A DNA stretch of 40,561 bases from Thermoplasmata archaeon (GTDB taxonomy: Archaea; Thermoplasmatota; Thermoplasmata; Lutacidiplasmatales; UBA184). The notes under the pieces are model-generated. The model did no database searches, was not told the DNA's origin, and worked only from the letters and a program-made list of their open reading frames with translations. The translations under genes were made by a program, and so were the position numbers. The DNA is taken from the NCBI GenBank assembly GCA_027314915.1, contig DAHUZZ010000017.1, positions 1 to 40,561 of the forward strand. Reading direction: 5' to 3'. Shown piece by piece: positions 30,498-38,323 of this stretch (positions are counted from its first letter, which is position 1; every line of letters starts with the position of its first letter).

Positions 30498-30896
30498 CTA
30501 GACGATGATCGACGAGGCGGCGGCGATCCTCGGCCACCGCTCCGCCGCCTCCTTGGCGACGGGGCCCTTGATCTGCGAGCCCTTGATCTCGCCGGTCTCG
30601 GTCGTGATGACCGCGGCGTTGTCCTCGAAGAGGAGCCGGGTGCCGTCGGCCCGCCGGATCGCCGAGCGGGAACGGACGATGACCGCGTGCAGCACCTGGC
30701 GCCGCATCTCCGGCGTCCCCTTCTTCACGGAGACGATCACCAGGTCCGCGATCCCGGCGCGCGGGTAGCGCCGATGCGTCCCGTGCCAGTTCCGGACGGC
30801 GATGATCTCGACGACCTTCGCGCCGGTGTTGTCGACGCAGTCCAGGCGTGCGCCCTTGGGCAGTCCGCGGCCGCGTCGGCCGGCGAGACCCTTCAT
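30498..30896 (-). CDS. rpl14: Ribosomal protein L14 (uL14)
   Basis: This 132-residue protein shows [24 protein letters not shown], the [18 protein letters not shown] segment and [17 protein letters not shown]-type strands, ending [18 protein letters not shown]14 forms a bridge to the small subunit. It overlaps S17 by 4 bp. Confidence 0.96.
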   Translation of the reverse strand: MKGLAGRRGRGLPKGARLDCVDNTGAKVVEIIAVRNWHGTHRRYPRAGIADLVIVSVKKGTPEMRRQVLHAVIVRSRSAIRRADGTRLLFEDNAAVITTETGEIKGSQIKGPVAKEAAERWPRIAAASSIIV

Positions 30897-31324
30897 GCGC
30901 CCTCCTCCTCGTCGGGGGCCGGGGTCGTGGGGCGGCTCTCTTCGCCGGAGATCCGGCGGGCCGCCTCGCCCAGGTCCTGGACGATGCAGTAGCTCACGGT
31001 CTTCGAGAGCGGCCGCGTCTCGGCGATCCGGACCCGGTGGCCGAGCGGGATCTCGAGGCACGGAGGGTGGTGGGCGAGGTAGCGGCGGCGCCGCTTCTCG
31101 TACCGCTCGTACTTGGGGATGTAGTGGAGGAGCGTGCGCTCGACGACGGCGGTCCGCTGCATCGAGGACGAGACGATCGTGCCCTCGAGGACCTGTCCCC
31201 GGACCGAGAGCCGGCCGTGGAACGGACAGTGCCGGTCGTCGCACGTTCCGCGGGGGGCGCGGACATCGAGGCCGATGTCCCGTGCCCGGCGCGCCCGGGC
31301 CCTGCTCTGCGATGACGCGGTCAT
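30893..31324 (-). CDS. rps17: Ribosomal protein S17 (uS17), archaeal type
   Basis: This protein (143 residues from the chosen start) has the archaeal/eukaryotic S17 features [21 protein letters not shown], then [18 protein letters not shown] and [21 protein letters not shown]. The ATG at 31324 overlaps the rnp1 stop by 4 bp (ATGA) and is preferred over one at 31348 that would lie inside rnp1. The last 20 residues are acidic. Confidence 0.95.
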   Translation of the reverse strand: MTASSQSRARARRARDIGLDVRAPRGTCDDRHCPFHGRLSVRGQVLEGTIVSSSMQRTAVVERTLLHYIPKYERYEKRRRRYLAHHPPCLEIPLGHRVRIAETRPLSKTVSYCIVQDLGEAARRISGEESRPTTPAPDEEEGA

Positions 31325-31626
31325 GGATGGCTCCGTCGACCGCGCCACGCCAAGCGCTTCGTGCGGTCTTCGGGACGGACGCGTAGGGCGTCGCCTCTTA
31401 ACGGTAACTCCTTTCCGCCGAGGAGGATCGTCCCTTCGAGCCCGACCTTCGGGACCCGGAGGACGCGCTCGCTGTCCGCGAGCCGGACGAGGAAGGTCTC
31501 GAGCGTCTCGTCGACGAGGGTGCCGCGGAGCGGCGTGCGCGCGAGCCCGGGGCCGTGGGCGATCGTCACCGGCGCGCCGAGGATCTCCCCCTCGAACGCC
31601 GGGTCCGGTCGCACCGCGTCCGACAT
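31321..31626 (-). CDS. rnp1: RNase P protein component 1 (Rpp29/Pop4)
   Basis: This 101-residue protein is the archaeal Rpp29, a subunit of RNase P, which trims the 5' end of pre-tRNAs. It has the Sm-like barrel with [36 protein letters not shown] and the closing [17 protein letters not shown]. It is found between L29 and S17 in many euryarchaea. A SUI1/aIF1 gene often placed beside it is absent here. Confidence 0.93.
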   Translation of the reverse strand: MSDAVRPDPAFEGEILGAPVTIAHGPGLARTPLRGTLVDETLETFLVRLADSERVLRVPKVGLEGTILLGGKELPLRGDALRVRPEDRTKRLAWRGRRSHP

Positions 31627-31636
31627 CCCGACCCTC

Positions 31637-31912
31637 CTAGGCGCTCGCGGGGGCGCGGCGGCGGGCGGCGGTCGGGGCCGGCGTCGTCGCGCGGACCGGG
31701 GCGGCGCGCGCGGCGATCCTCCGCTCGTTGAGGACGGTCAGGGCCCGGGCGACGTTCGTGCGGAGCGCCCGCATCCGGCCGGGGCTCGGGGGCGCGCCGC
31801 CCATGGCGGCGATGCCGCGCTCGCGCAGGAGGTCGTTCTCGATCTCCTCGATCTTCCGCCGGAGCTCCTCGTCGGTGAGCGCCCGGAGGTCCTTCATCCG
31901 GAGGAGCGCCAT
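31637..31912 (-). CDS. rpl29: Ribosomal protein L29 (uL29)
   Basis: This 91-residue helical-hairpin protein has MKDLRALTDEELRRKIEEIENDLLRERG, then MRALRTNVARALTVLNER. It lies at the polypeptide exit tunnel, where signal recognition particle binds. The final 20 residues are Ala/Arg/Pro-rich. It starts directly after the S3 stop. Confidence 0.94.
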   Translation of the reverse strand: MALLRMKDLRALTDEELRRKIEEIENDLLRERGIAAMGGAPPSPGRMRALRTNVARALTVLNERRIAARAAPVRATTPAPTAARRRAPASA

Positions 31913-32584
31913 CTACGACGCTCCCGCCGGCGGGGTCTCCGGCGCGACGTCCTCGGTGGGGAGCACGACGGGCGGCTTCGGCAGCTCGGAGGCGCCCTTG
32001 ATCCGGATCTCGTCGGGCATGCGCGCCGTCGGGCGCATGATCCAGACGTTCACGCCGATGACCCCGGGCTTGAGCCGTGCGGGGTAGAAGCCCTTCTGGA
32101 TCTGGTTCCGGGCCGCCTCGCCGCAGTACTTGATCATCCCCGCCTTGAACCGCTCCGTGCGGTGCCGCTCGCCGGTGAGCTTCCCGGAGAGGATCACCTG
32201 GCAGCCCCGCGCGCCGCTCTCCATGATGCGCCGCACGGTGGAGTGCCCCGCGCGCCGGAAGTGCCAGCCGCGCTCGAGCGTGGCGGCGAGCTTCTCGGCC
32301 ATGAGCTGGGCGTTGAGGGCCGGCTGCCGCTCCTCCTGGACCTCGATCTGCGGGTTGTCGAGCTGGAACCGGTTCTGGATGTCCTGGGTCAGCTGCTTGA
32401 TGAGCTCGCCGCGGCGGCCGATGAGGATACCGGGCCGCTCGCAGATGAGGGTCACGCGGGTCCCCATCGGGGTCCGCTGGATGTCGAGTCCGCCGAAGCC
32501 GGCGCGCGCGCTCTCCTGGACCAGGTAGTCCTTGAGGAGGACCCGGCGGGTCGCCTCCTGGATCACCTTCCGCTCGCTCGACAT
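31913..32584 (-). CDS. rps3: Ribosomal protein S3 (uS3)
   Basis: This 223-residue protein has a type II KH domain with the GxxG loop in PGILIGRRGELIKQL and the C-terminal S3 domain with RHRTERFKAGMIKYCGEAARNQ-type helices and KPGVIGVNVWIM. S3 helps form the mRNA entry site. Two starts are possible. The ATG at 32584 is given here. A GTG at 32590 would overlap the L22 stop by 4 bp (GTGA) and add two residues. Confidence 0.95.
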   Translation of the reverse strand: MSSERKVIQEATRRVLLKDYLVQESARAGFGGLDIQRTPMGTRVTLICERPGILIGRRGELIKQLTQDIQNRFQLDNPQIEVQEERQPALNAQLMAEKLAATLERGWHFRRAGHSTVRRIMESGARGCQVILSGKLTGERHRTERFKAGMIKYCGEAARNQIQKGFYPARLKPGVIGVNVWIMRPTARMPDEIRIKGASELPKPPVVLPTEDVAPETPPAGAS

Positions 32585-32586
32585 GG

Positions 32587-33042
32587 TCACTCCTCCTCGC
32601 GCTCGCGCAGCACGATCTCGACGCTGGTGGTCTGCTCGTTCCAGGCGGTGGCGCGCCCGTGGGCGCGCGGCATGCTCGCCTGGCGGATCCTCCCGCGCGA
32701 GGAGGCGGCGACGAAGATGTAGAGCTGGTCGGTGTCGAGCCCCTCGTACTCGGCGTTGGCCTCCGCGTTCTGGAGGACCTGGAGTACCGAGCGCGCGACC
32801 TTCTTCGGGTACCGGCCCGGGCCGATCCCCTTCTTGTGCGCCGTCTCCTGGTTGTACCGGCGGAACTTGACCGCCTGCTTGAGGGCCACGACATTCTCGA
32901 GGAAGTCGCGGGCCTCGTCGAGCGGTCGGCCCCGGATCGCGTTCAGGACCTCGTAGGTCTTCTTCGGGGACATCGGGAGCTCGAACCCCCGGGCCCGGGC
33001 GACGCTCGTCCGGGTGTCTCCGGTGTAGGTGTAACCTCGCAT
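32587..33042 (-). CDS. rpl22: Ribosomal protein L22 (uL22)
   Basis: This 151-residue protein has the archaeal start GYTYTGDTRTSVARARG, then ELPMSPKKTYEVLNAIRGRPLDEA, the long loop that lines the exit tunnel, and the closing ASMPRAHGRATAWNEQT. GGAGGT seven bases upstream of the ATG at 33042 decides this start over a GTG at 33063 that overlaps S19. Confidence 0.95.
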   Translation of the reverse strand: MRGYTYTGDTRTSVARARGFELPMSPKKTYEVLNAIRGRPLDEARDFLENVVALKQAVKFRRYNQETAHKKGIGPGRYPKKVARSVLQVLQNAEANAEYEGLDTDQLYIFVAASSRGRIRQASMPRAHGRATAWNEQTTSVEIVLREREEE

Positions 33043-33059
33043 CGTACCGACCTCCGACC

Positions 33060-33485
33060 TCACTTGAGCGGCATGAACTTCGACGACCGCGTGGCGCCGA
33101 CGCCGGGTCCGGAGTGCTTCTCGAACCTGCGGGTCAGGCTGAACTCACCGTAGTAGTGGCCGATCATCTCGGGCCGCACCTCGAACTCCTTGAACTCCTT
33201 GCCGTTGTGGACGCTGACCCGCTGGCCGACGTGGACCGGGAGGATCAGCGCGTCCCGGACGTGGGTCTTGAGGACGGTGCCCTTGGGGTTGGCCTGGATC
33301 TTCTCGTAGAAGGTCTGGGTCTCGGTGTTGAAGCCGCGCCGGATCGACCGGCGGGCCCGGGCGCCCAGCAGCTTGCCCAGGTCGGGCAGGCTCAGCGCCT
33401 GGAGCTGCTCCAGCGTGTGGCCACGGAGCGCATACTCCTTCTTCCGGCGGGTCTCGATCTTCCTGGTCTTCCTGGCCTTCGGCAT
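33060..33485 (-). CDS. rps19: Ribosomal protein S19 (uS19)
   Basis: This 141-residue protein has the archaeal N-terminal extension (EYALRGHTLEQLQALSL and GARARRSIRRGF). The S19 core follows: KTHVRDALILPVHVGQ, VSVHNGKEFKEFEVRPEMIGH and YYGEFSLTRR. It lies in the head of the small subunit. It starts 9 bp after the L2 stop. Confidence 0.96.
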   Translation of the reverse strand: MPKARKTRKIETRRKKEYALRGHTLEQLQALSLPDLGKLLGARARRSIRRGFNTETQTFYEKIQANPKGTVLKTHVRDALILPVHVGQRVSVHNGKEFKEFEVRPEMIGHYYGEFSLTRRFEKHSGPGVGATRSSKFMPLK

Positions 33486-33494
33486 GGATCGGTC

Positions 33495-34214
33495 CTAGCC
33501 CCCCCCGGTCCGGAGCTTCTTTCGCTTCTTCGGGCCGAACCGTCCCACCTTGGCGCCGGGCCACGTCCCGGAGGACACGGTGCTCGGGCGGCCGACGTGC
33601 TGGTGCGCCCCGCCCCCGAACGGATGGTTCACGGGGTTCATCGCGACCCCGCGGACCTTGAAGGGGGCCTTCGCGAGGCTGCGGTAGGCGTGCACCTTCT
33701 TGCCGGCCTTGGTGAACGGCCGCTCGCCGCGTCCGCCGCCGGCGATGGTGCCGACCTGGGCGCGGCAGGAGGCAAGGAACTGCTTGAACGACCCGCTCGG
33801 CAGCTGCACCGTGACCTCGCGGCCCGTGTGCGCGACCACGAGCGCGCTCGTGCCGGCGGCGCGGACGAGCCGGCCCCCGTCGAACGGATGGACCTCGAGG
33901 TTCGAGACGAGGGTCCCGTCGGGGATCTCGCCGAGCGGAAGGAGCGACCCGCGGTCGACGAGGCCGTGGTTGATCGCGAGCTTGTCGCCGGTGGCGAGCC
34001 CCGCCGGGGCGATGATCCTCAGCCGCTCGCCGTCCGGCGCGCGGATCTCCGCGATGGGGGCGCTGCGGCCGGGCGCCTGCTGGATCGCGAGCACGGTGCC
34101 CTCCCCGCGGAGCGAGGCCGAGGGATGCAGGATCGCGCCGTGGTGGCGGTGGCTCGGCGAGCGGTAGGGGCCGGTCCCGGCGCCGCGGCGACGGGAGATG
34201 ATGCGCTTTCCCAT
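33495..34214 (-). CDS. rpl2: Ribosomal protein L2 (uL2)
   Basis: This 239-residue protein near the peptidyl transferase centre carries GKRIISRRRGAGTGPYRSPSH at its start and the conserved C-terminal region VRGVAMNPVNHPFGGGAHQH, which holds the functionally key histidine. Length is normal for archaea. The start overlaps the L23 stop by 1 bp. Confidence 0.97.
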   Translation of the reverse strand: MGKRIISRRRGAGTGPYRSPSHRHHGAILHPSASLRGEGTVLAIQQAPGRSAPIAEIRAPDGERLRIIAPAGLATGDKLAINHGLVDRGSLLPLGEIPDGTLVSNLEVHPFDGGRLVRAAGTSALVVAHTGREVTVQLPSGSFKQFLASCRAQVGTIAGGGRGERPFTKAGKKVHAYRSLAKAPFKVRGVAMNPVNHPFGGGAHQHVGRPSTVSSGTWPGAKVGRFGPKKRKKLRTGGG

Positions 34215-34477
34215 CAGAACACCCCGGCCCGGCTGCCGATGTCCTCCGCCGAGTACTCGGGCTTGAACTTGACCGTCGCGATCTTGCCGACGGGGACGAT
34301 CTTCGTGTTGACCTTCGCCACCTTGCAGTTGTAGATCTCCTCGATGGCGCGCTTGATCTGGATCCGCGAGGCGCGGCGGTCGACGACGAACTCGAGCTTG
34401 TTCTGCCGCTCCATCTCGTCCATCGCCTTCTCGGTCACGTAGGCGTGGAGGATGATGCGGTGCTGGAGCTGGGTCAT
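34214..34477 (-). CDS. rpl23: Ribosomal protein L23 (uL23)
   Basis: This 87-residue protein at the exit tunnel has YVTEKAMDEMERQNKLEFVVDRRAS, IQIKRAIEEIYNCKVAKVNT and FKPEYSAEDIGSRAG. It is a docking site for the signal recognition particle. Its ATG overlaps the L4 stop by 4 bp. Confidence 0.96.
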   Translation of the reverse strand: MTQLQHRIILHAYVTEKAMDEMERQNKLEFVVDRRASRIQIKRAIEEIYNCKVAKVNTKIVPVGKIATVKFKPEYSAEDIGSRAGVF

Positions 34478-35310
34478 GCGCTCTCGGCCTCCAGACGGGC
34501 GCGGAGCGACTCGATCGCGGACTGCGAGAAGATCGTGAGCCGGCCCGGCGTGCCGCCCGGGGCCAGGTCCTCGGTCCCGAGGCGGTTGAGCGCCACCACG
34601 TCGACGCCGGAGAGGTTCTTGAAGCCACGGGCCCGGCCGGGCGCGCTCGTGACGATGAGCAGGCTCTTCGGCTCGCGCCGGTAGCGGCCGCGCCGCTTGC
34701 CCCGGCCGGCCCGGACGTGCACGCCGTCCCGGGCCCGCTCGACGTCCTCCCAGAGGTGGAGCGCGGCGAGCAGACGCCGGGCCTCGGCGGCGGACTCCAC
34801 CTTCTCGGCGGGGTCCTCGAGCACGACCGGCAGGTGGAGCTCCTCGGGGACGTGGTGCCCACGGGCGCGGGCGAGCCCGACCTCCCGGGTGGCCGCGAGC
34901 GCCGAGCGGAAGGCGAGCCTCCGCTCCTTGAGATTGATCTTCTTCGCCCAGATGGTCTCGGTCCGGGGCGGATGCGCCCTCCGGCCCCCGACGGTGTTGG
35001 GCGCCTGGGCACCCCGCATCGAGCTCATGAGCCGGGGCGTCCGCGACACGCCCTGGCCCTTGCCGGACCATTCGACGGAGTGCCGCATGCCGGCGGTCGG
35101 GGAGGTCGAGTGGGGCTGGCGCCGGTTCGCCTGGGCGGCCACGACGGCCCGGCGGATGAGGTCCGGCCGGATCGGCGTCGAGAAGGCCGCCGGCAGCTGC
35201 AGCGCGGCGCCCTCGGTTCCCTTGAGGGTCCGGACGTGGACCCGGTGGTGCACCGGCGCATGCTCCGCGGCCTGGGCCGGGGCCTTCCCCGGCGACGACG
35301 ACGAACTCAT
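34474..35310 (-). CDS. rpl4: Ribosomal protein L4 (uL4)
   Basis: This 278-residue archaeal/eukaryotic L4 has LPAAFSTPIRPDLIRRAV, the tunnel loop with TPRLMSSMRGAQAPNTVGGRRAH, then NLKERRLAFRSALAAT and the C-terminal GVDVVALNRLGTEDLAPGG. The N-terminus is Ser-rich. It overlaps L3 by 4 bp (ATGA). Confidence 0.96.
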   Translation of the reverse strand: MSSSSSPGKAPAQAAEHAPVHHRVHVRTLKGTEGAALQLPAAFSTPIRPDLIRRAVVAAQANRRQPHSTSPTAGMRHSVEWSGKGQGVSRTPRLMSSMRGAQAPNTVGGRRAHPPRTETIWAKKINLKERRLAFRSALAATREVGLARARGHHVPEELHLPVVLEDPAEKVESAAEARRLLAALHLWEDVERARDGVHVRAGRGKRRGRYRREPKSLLIVTSAPGRARGFKNLSGVDVVALNRLGTEDLAPGGTPGRLTIFSQSAIESLRARLEAESA

Positions 35311-36308
35311 GCTCCTTGCTTCGAGTGGACGGAGAGGTAGCGGAGGTCCACCTTCTCGACCGCCGTCACCTGGCTTCGGATCGGGAGCCGGAACCGGAGC
35401 AGCCGCTTCGCCGGCCCCGGCAGCGAACCGTGGAAGAGGAGGCACGTCGACCGGACCTCCCCGTAGTGGAGGAAGCCTCCGAGCGGGGTGACGGGATCGC
35501 TCCTCGGGTCGCGGACGACCTTGAGGACGCGGAGGTTGTAGACCGTGCGGCGATGGTACCCGGTCTGGCCGGCCTGCGGGATGCGATAGGTCACGAAGCT
35601 CGGGTTGTGGGGACCGAGCGTGCCGATCATCCGGCGGTGCTTCGAGTTCTTGTGCGGCTGGAGCTTCACGCCCCAGCGCTTGATGTGGCCCTGGAACCCC
35701 TTGCCCTTGGTGACGCCGATCAGGTCCAGGAACTCCCCCTCCTTCGCGAACTGCTCGGCGGGGACCTCCTTCCCGAGGAGGCCGATGGCGTAGGTCCGCC
35801 GCTCCGGGAGCTTCTCGCCGGCGACGCGGACCTCGAAGATATCCGGCGTCTTCGAGGGGACGCCGGTGATCAGGTGCGGCTGGGTGTGCAGGATCACGCG
35901 CACCTCGTCGCCCTCGGCGGAAAGGAACCTCTCCCGCGCCTCGGGCGGGCTCGGGGGATGCTCGGGGATGCGGCCGTCCACGTGGCCGTCGGCGCCCTCG
36001 CCCCAGACCTCGGCGACGACGCGGCGCCCGTAGGGACCGCTCTGGTAGAGCCGGGCCGCGAGGACCCTGATGGGCGGGACCTCCACGACGGTGACCGGCA
36101 CGGCGACCTCCTGGCCGGCGGTCGTGGAGCGCTTCCGGTAATCGACGATGAAGGCGTGGGTCATGCCGACCTTGTAGCCGGCGAACCCCTCCAGCGCGGC
36201 GTTCTTCGGGCCCTTCGGCCAGGAACGGATCCTCGGGACCGGTCGGACCGAGCGTTTCCGGGGCGAGAATCCGAGGGAACCCCGGCGGGGGCGGTGCCGT
36301 CGCGCCAT
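35307..36308 (-). CDS. rpl3: Ribosomal protein L3 (uL3)
   Basis: This 333-residue protein is first in the supercluster. It has the archaeal start RRHRPRRGSLGFSPRKR, then GFAGYKVGMTHAFIVDY, TKGKGFQGHIKRWGVKLQ with the central extension that reaches the peptidyl transferase centre, and a GQTGYHRRT loop. The ATG at 36308 is followed directly by the family start. A strong TATA box lies about 52 bp upstream, so this gene has a leader of about 27 bases, longer than most here. Confidence 0.97.
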   Translation of the reverse strand: MARRHRPRRGSLGFSPRKRSVRPVPRIRSWPKGPKNAALEGFAGYKVGMTHAFIVDYRKRSTTAGQEVAVPVTVVEVPPIRVLAARLYQSGPYGRRVVAEVWGEGADGHVDGRIPEHPPSPPEARERFLSAEGDEVRVILHTQPHLITGVPSKTPDIFEVRVAGEKLPERRTYAIGLLGKEVPAEQFAKEGEFLDLIGVTKGKGFQGHIKRWGVKLQPHKNSKHRRMIGTLGPHNPSFVTYRIPQAGQTGYHRRTVYNLRVLKVVRDPRSDPVTPLGGFLHYGEVRSTCLLFHGSLPGPAKRLLRFRLPIRSQVTAVEKVDLRYLSVHSKQGA

Positions 36309-36356
36309 AGTTCCGGGATATCCTCTCCTTGGGTGGGGGTCGGGGAGAAACGTGTG

Positions 36357-36364
36357 GTATATAA
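36357..36364 (-). promoter_or_regulatory. TATA box of the ribosomal protein supercluster
   Basis: TTATATAC (minus) lies within GGTATATAATACC (36356-36368), an inverted repeat with GGTAT/ATACC arms. Transcription should begin near 36335. The leader includes AAGGAGAGG, which sits rather far (about 17-20 bases) from the L3 ATG. Confidence 0.78.
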
Positions 36365-36470
36365 TACCGACGAGGACGCTCCGCCGACGCGGCGCCGGGC
36401 CGTCGAAAAACGGGCCCGGACCGGCCCCGGGGCCCCGGGACGGGCGCGTCCCCGCACGAGCGGGCGAGAA

Positions 36471-36480
36471 CCATTATCCG
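36471..36480 (+). promoter_or_regulatory. TATA-like box of threonine ammonia-lyase gene
   Basis: CCATTATCCG is centred about 25 bp from the GTG at 36500, which fits a leaderless transcript. The stretch between here and the L3 promoter (36369-36470) is GC-rich and shows nothing else. Confidence 0.55.
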
Positions 36481-36499
36481 CGCGACCGGATGCGCCCGC

Positions 36500-37759
36500 G
36501 TGCCGTCGGAAACGGGCCCGTTGCCGGTGACGCGGGACGACGTCCTCGCCGCGCGCAAGGTCGTCGACGGCGTCGTGCGGCGCACCCCGCTCGTCGAGGC
36601 GCCGCGGTTCCCCGGACTCCCCGACGGGCCGCTCTACCTCAAGCTCGAGAACCTCCAGCGTACGGGCTCGTTCAAGCTCCGCGGGGCGCTCAACCGGATC
36701 GCCCAGCTCACCGAGAGCGAGGCGAAGGCCGGCGTCATCGCCGCGTCCGCCGGCAACCACGCGCAGGGGGTCGCCTGGGCGGCCCGGGCGCGTGGCATCC
36801 CGGCGACGATCGTGATGGCGCGCACGGCCTCGCCGCTCAAGGTGAGCGCGACGCGCGCCCTCGGCGCGCGCGTGATCCTCCAGGGCGCCGACTACGACGA
36901 GGCGCACGACGAGGCGGTGCGGCGCGGCGTGGAGGAGGGCCTCGTCTACGTCCCGCCGTTCGACGACCGGTTCGTCATCGCCGGCCAGGGGACCGTCGGG
37001 CTCGAGATCGCGGAGGACCTGCCCGGGGTCCGCCGGGTCATCGCCGGCGTCGGGGGCGGCGGCCTCCTGGCCGGGATCGCCTCCGCGTTCGCGGGTCACC
37101 GCCCGGAGGTCGAGATCGTCGCCGTCCAGCCGGCCGGCGCGGACACGCTGCGCGCGGCGCTCGAGCAGGGCCGGATCGTCCTCGGCCCCCGGCCGAACAC
37201 GTTCGCGGACGGGCTCGCGACCCGCCACGTCGGCGACCTCCCGCTCGCGATCCTGAAGGCGGTCGGCTGCCGCGCCTTCGCCGTCGACGACCGCGCGATC
37301 GCGCGCGCGGTCTTCCTGCTGCTCGAGGAGGCGAAGCTGCTCGCCGAGGGCGCCGGGGCCACGCCGCTCGCCGTCCTCCTCGAGCACCCCGAGCTCCTCC
37401 GGGACGGCCCGACGGTGCTCGTCGTGAGCGGAGGGAACATCGACCCCTTCCTCCTCGACCGGGTCCTCTTCATCGGGCTGGCCGCCGAGGGCCGGCTCCT
37501 GCGGTTCCGGTCCCCCCTCAAGGACCTCCCGGGGCAGCTCACCGAGTTCCTCGCCGTCGCCGCCGGCGCGGGGGCGAACGTGCGGCACATCCTCCACGAC
37601 CGCGAGTCCCCGGGCCGGGGCCCGAGGGAGGTCGCGGTGGAGGTGGAGCTCGAGGTCCGCGGAGCCGAGCACGCGGGCGAGGTGGAGCGCGCCTACGCCG
37701 AGCGGGGCTGGCGCGTGGAGCGCGTTCCGCTCGACGGCGCGGCGGGGCCGGGCAGCTAG
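36500..37759 (+). CDS. ilvA: Threonine ammonia-lyase
   Basis: This 419-residue PLP enzyme deaminates threonine to 2-oxobutanoate, the first step of isoleucine synthesis or of threonine breakdown. The PLP lysine is in RTGSFKLRGA. SAGNHAQGVAW and the phosphate-binding GVGGGGLLAG follow. VVSGGNIDP closes the catalytic domain near 325. An ACT-like domain occupies about 335-410 (LKDLPGQLTEFLAVAAGAGANV), which is the layout of the shorter IlvA/TdcB type with possible amino-acid feedback. The GTG start is set by the promoter spacing. The nearest minus-strand gene is L3, with divergent promoters between. Confidence 0.93.
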   Translation: MPSETGPLPVTRDDVLAARKVVDGVVRRTPLVEAPRFPGLPDGPLYLKLENLQRTGSFKLRGALNRIAQLTESEAKAGVIAASAGNHAQGVAWAARARGIPATIVMARTASPLKVSATRALGARVILQGADYDEAHDEAVRRGVEEGLVYVPPFDDRFVIAGQGTVGLEIAEDLPGVRRVIAGVGGGGLLAGIASAFAGHRPEVEIVAVQPAGADTLRAALEQGRIVLGPRPNTFADGLATRHVGDLPLAILKAVGCRAFAVDDRAIARAVFLLLEEAKLLAEGAGATPLAVLLEHPELLRDGPTVLVVSGGNIDPFLLDRVLFIGLAAEGRLLRFRSPLKDLPGQLTEFLAVAAGAGANVRHILHDRESPGRGPREVAVEVELEVRGAEHAGEVERAYAERGWRVERVPLDGAAGPGS

Positions 37760-37781
37760 CGCCGCCCGTCGGCGATGGACG

Positions 37782-37789
37782 GTAAATAG
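37782..37789 (+). promoter_or_regulatory. TATA box of the DUF2203 gene
   Basis: GTAAATAG, in GGTAAATAGTCC, is centred 27 bp from the ATG at 37812 and predicts a leaderless mRNA. Confidence 0.7.
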
Positions 37790-37811
37790 TCCGCCGACCC
37801 TACAGCCCCCG

Positions 37812-38303
37812 ATGGCGGAGACGAACCGCGGAGGACGCGGGCGTCGGTCCTCGCCCGCGCGGCTCTGGACGGTCAGCGAGGCGAACGAGCGGCTCGACCT
37901 CCTGCGCGAGCTCCTCCCGCAGCTCAAGGCGTGGGTCGTGCGCCTGACCAAGGTCCACGACGAGCTCGAGCGGCTCGCCCGGTTCTGGGGCAAGGAGGCG
38001 GACGCGAAGGACAATCCCGACCGCGAGCTCAAGCTTCGGCTCGACGACGAGTGGAAGCGGCTCGGCGAGCGGCTCGAGGGCGAGGTGCTCAAGCTCCGGG
38101 AGGAGGGGATCGAGATCAAGGACCTCGAGACCGGCCTCGTCGACTTCTACAGCCGCCTCGGGGGCGACGTCGTCTTCCTCTGCTGGCAGCGCGGCGAGTC
38201 GGAGGTGGGCCACTGGCACCCGCTCAACGGCGGGTACCGCACCCGCCGGCCGCTCGAGAGCCGGGGACGGAGCGCCCCGGCGCGCGCCTCCCGCGAGGTG
38301 TAG
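37812..38303 (+). CDS. DUF2203 family protein
   Basis: This 163-residue protein matches DUF2203. It has RLWTVSEANERLDLLRELLPQL near the start, a long charged helical stretch (about 35-100), then GIEIKDLETGLVDFYSRLGG and VVFLCWQRGESEVGHWHPLNGGYRTRRPL. The His-x-His and Glu residues of the last segment are family-conserved and could bind a metal. The function of DUF2203 is not established. It is monocistronic and converges on the next gene. Confidence 0.88.
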   Translation: MAETNRGGRGRRSSPARLWTVSEANERLDLLRELLPQLKAWVVRLTKVHDELERLARFWGKEADAKDNPDRELKLRLDDEWKRLGERLEGEVLKLREEGIEIKDLETGLVDFYSRLGGDVVFLCWQRGESEVGHWHPLNGGYRTRRPLESRGRSAPARASREV

Positions 38304-38323
38304 ATCCGTTCGACCCGGCCGCC

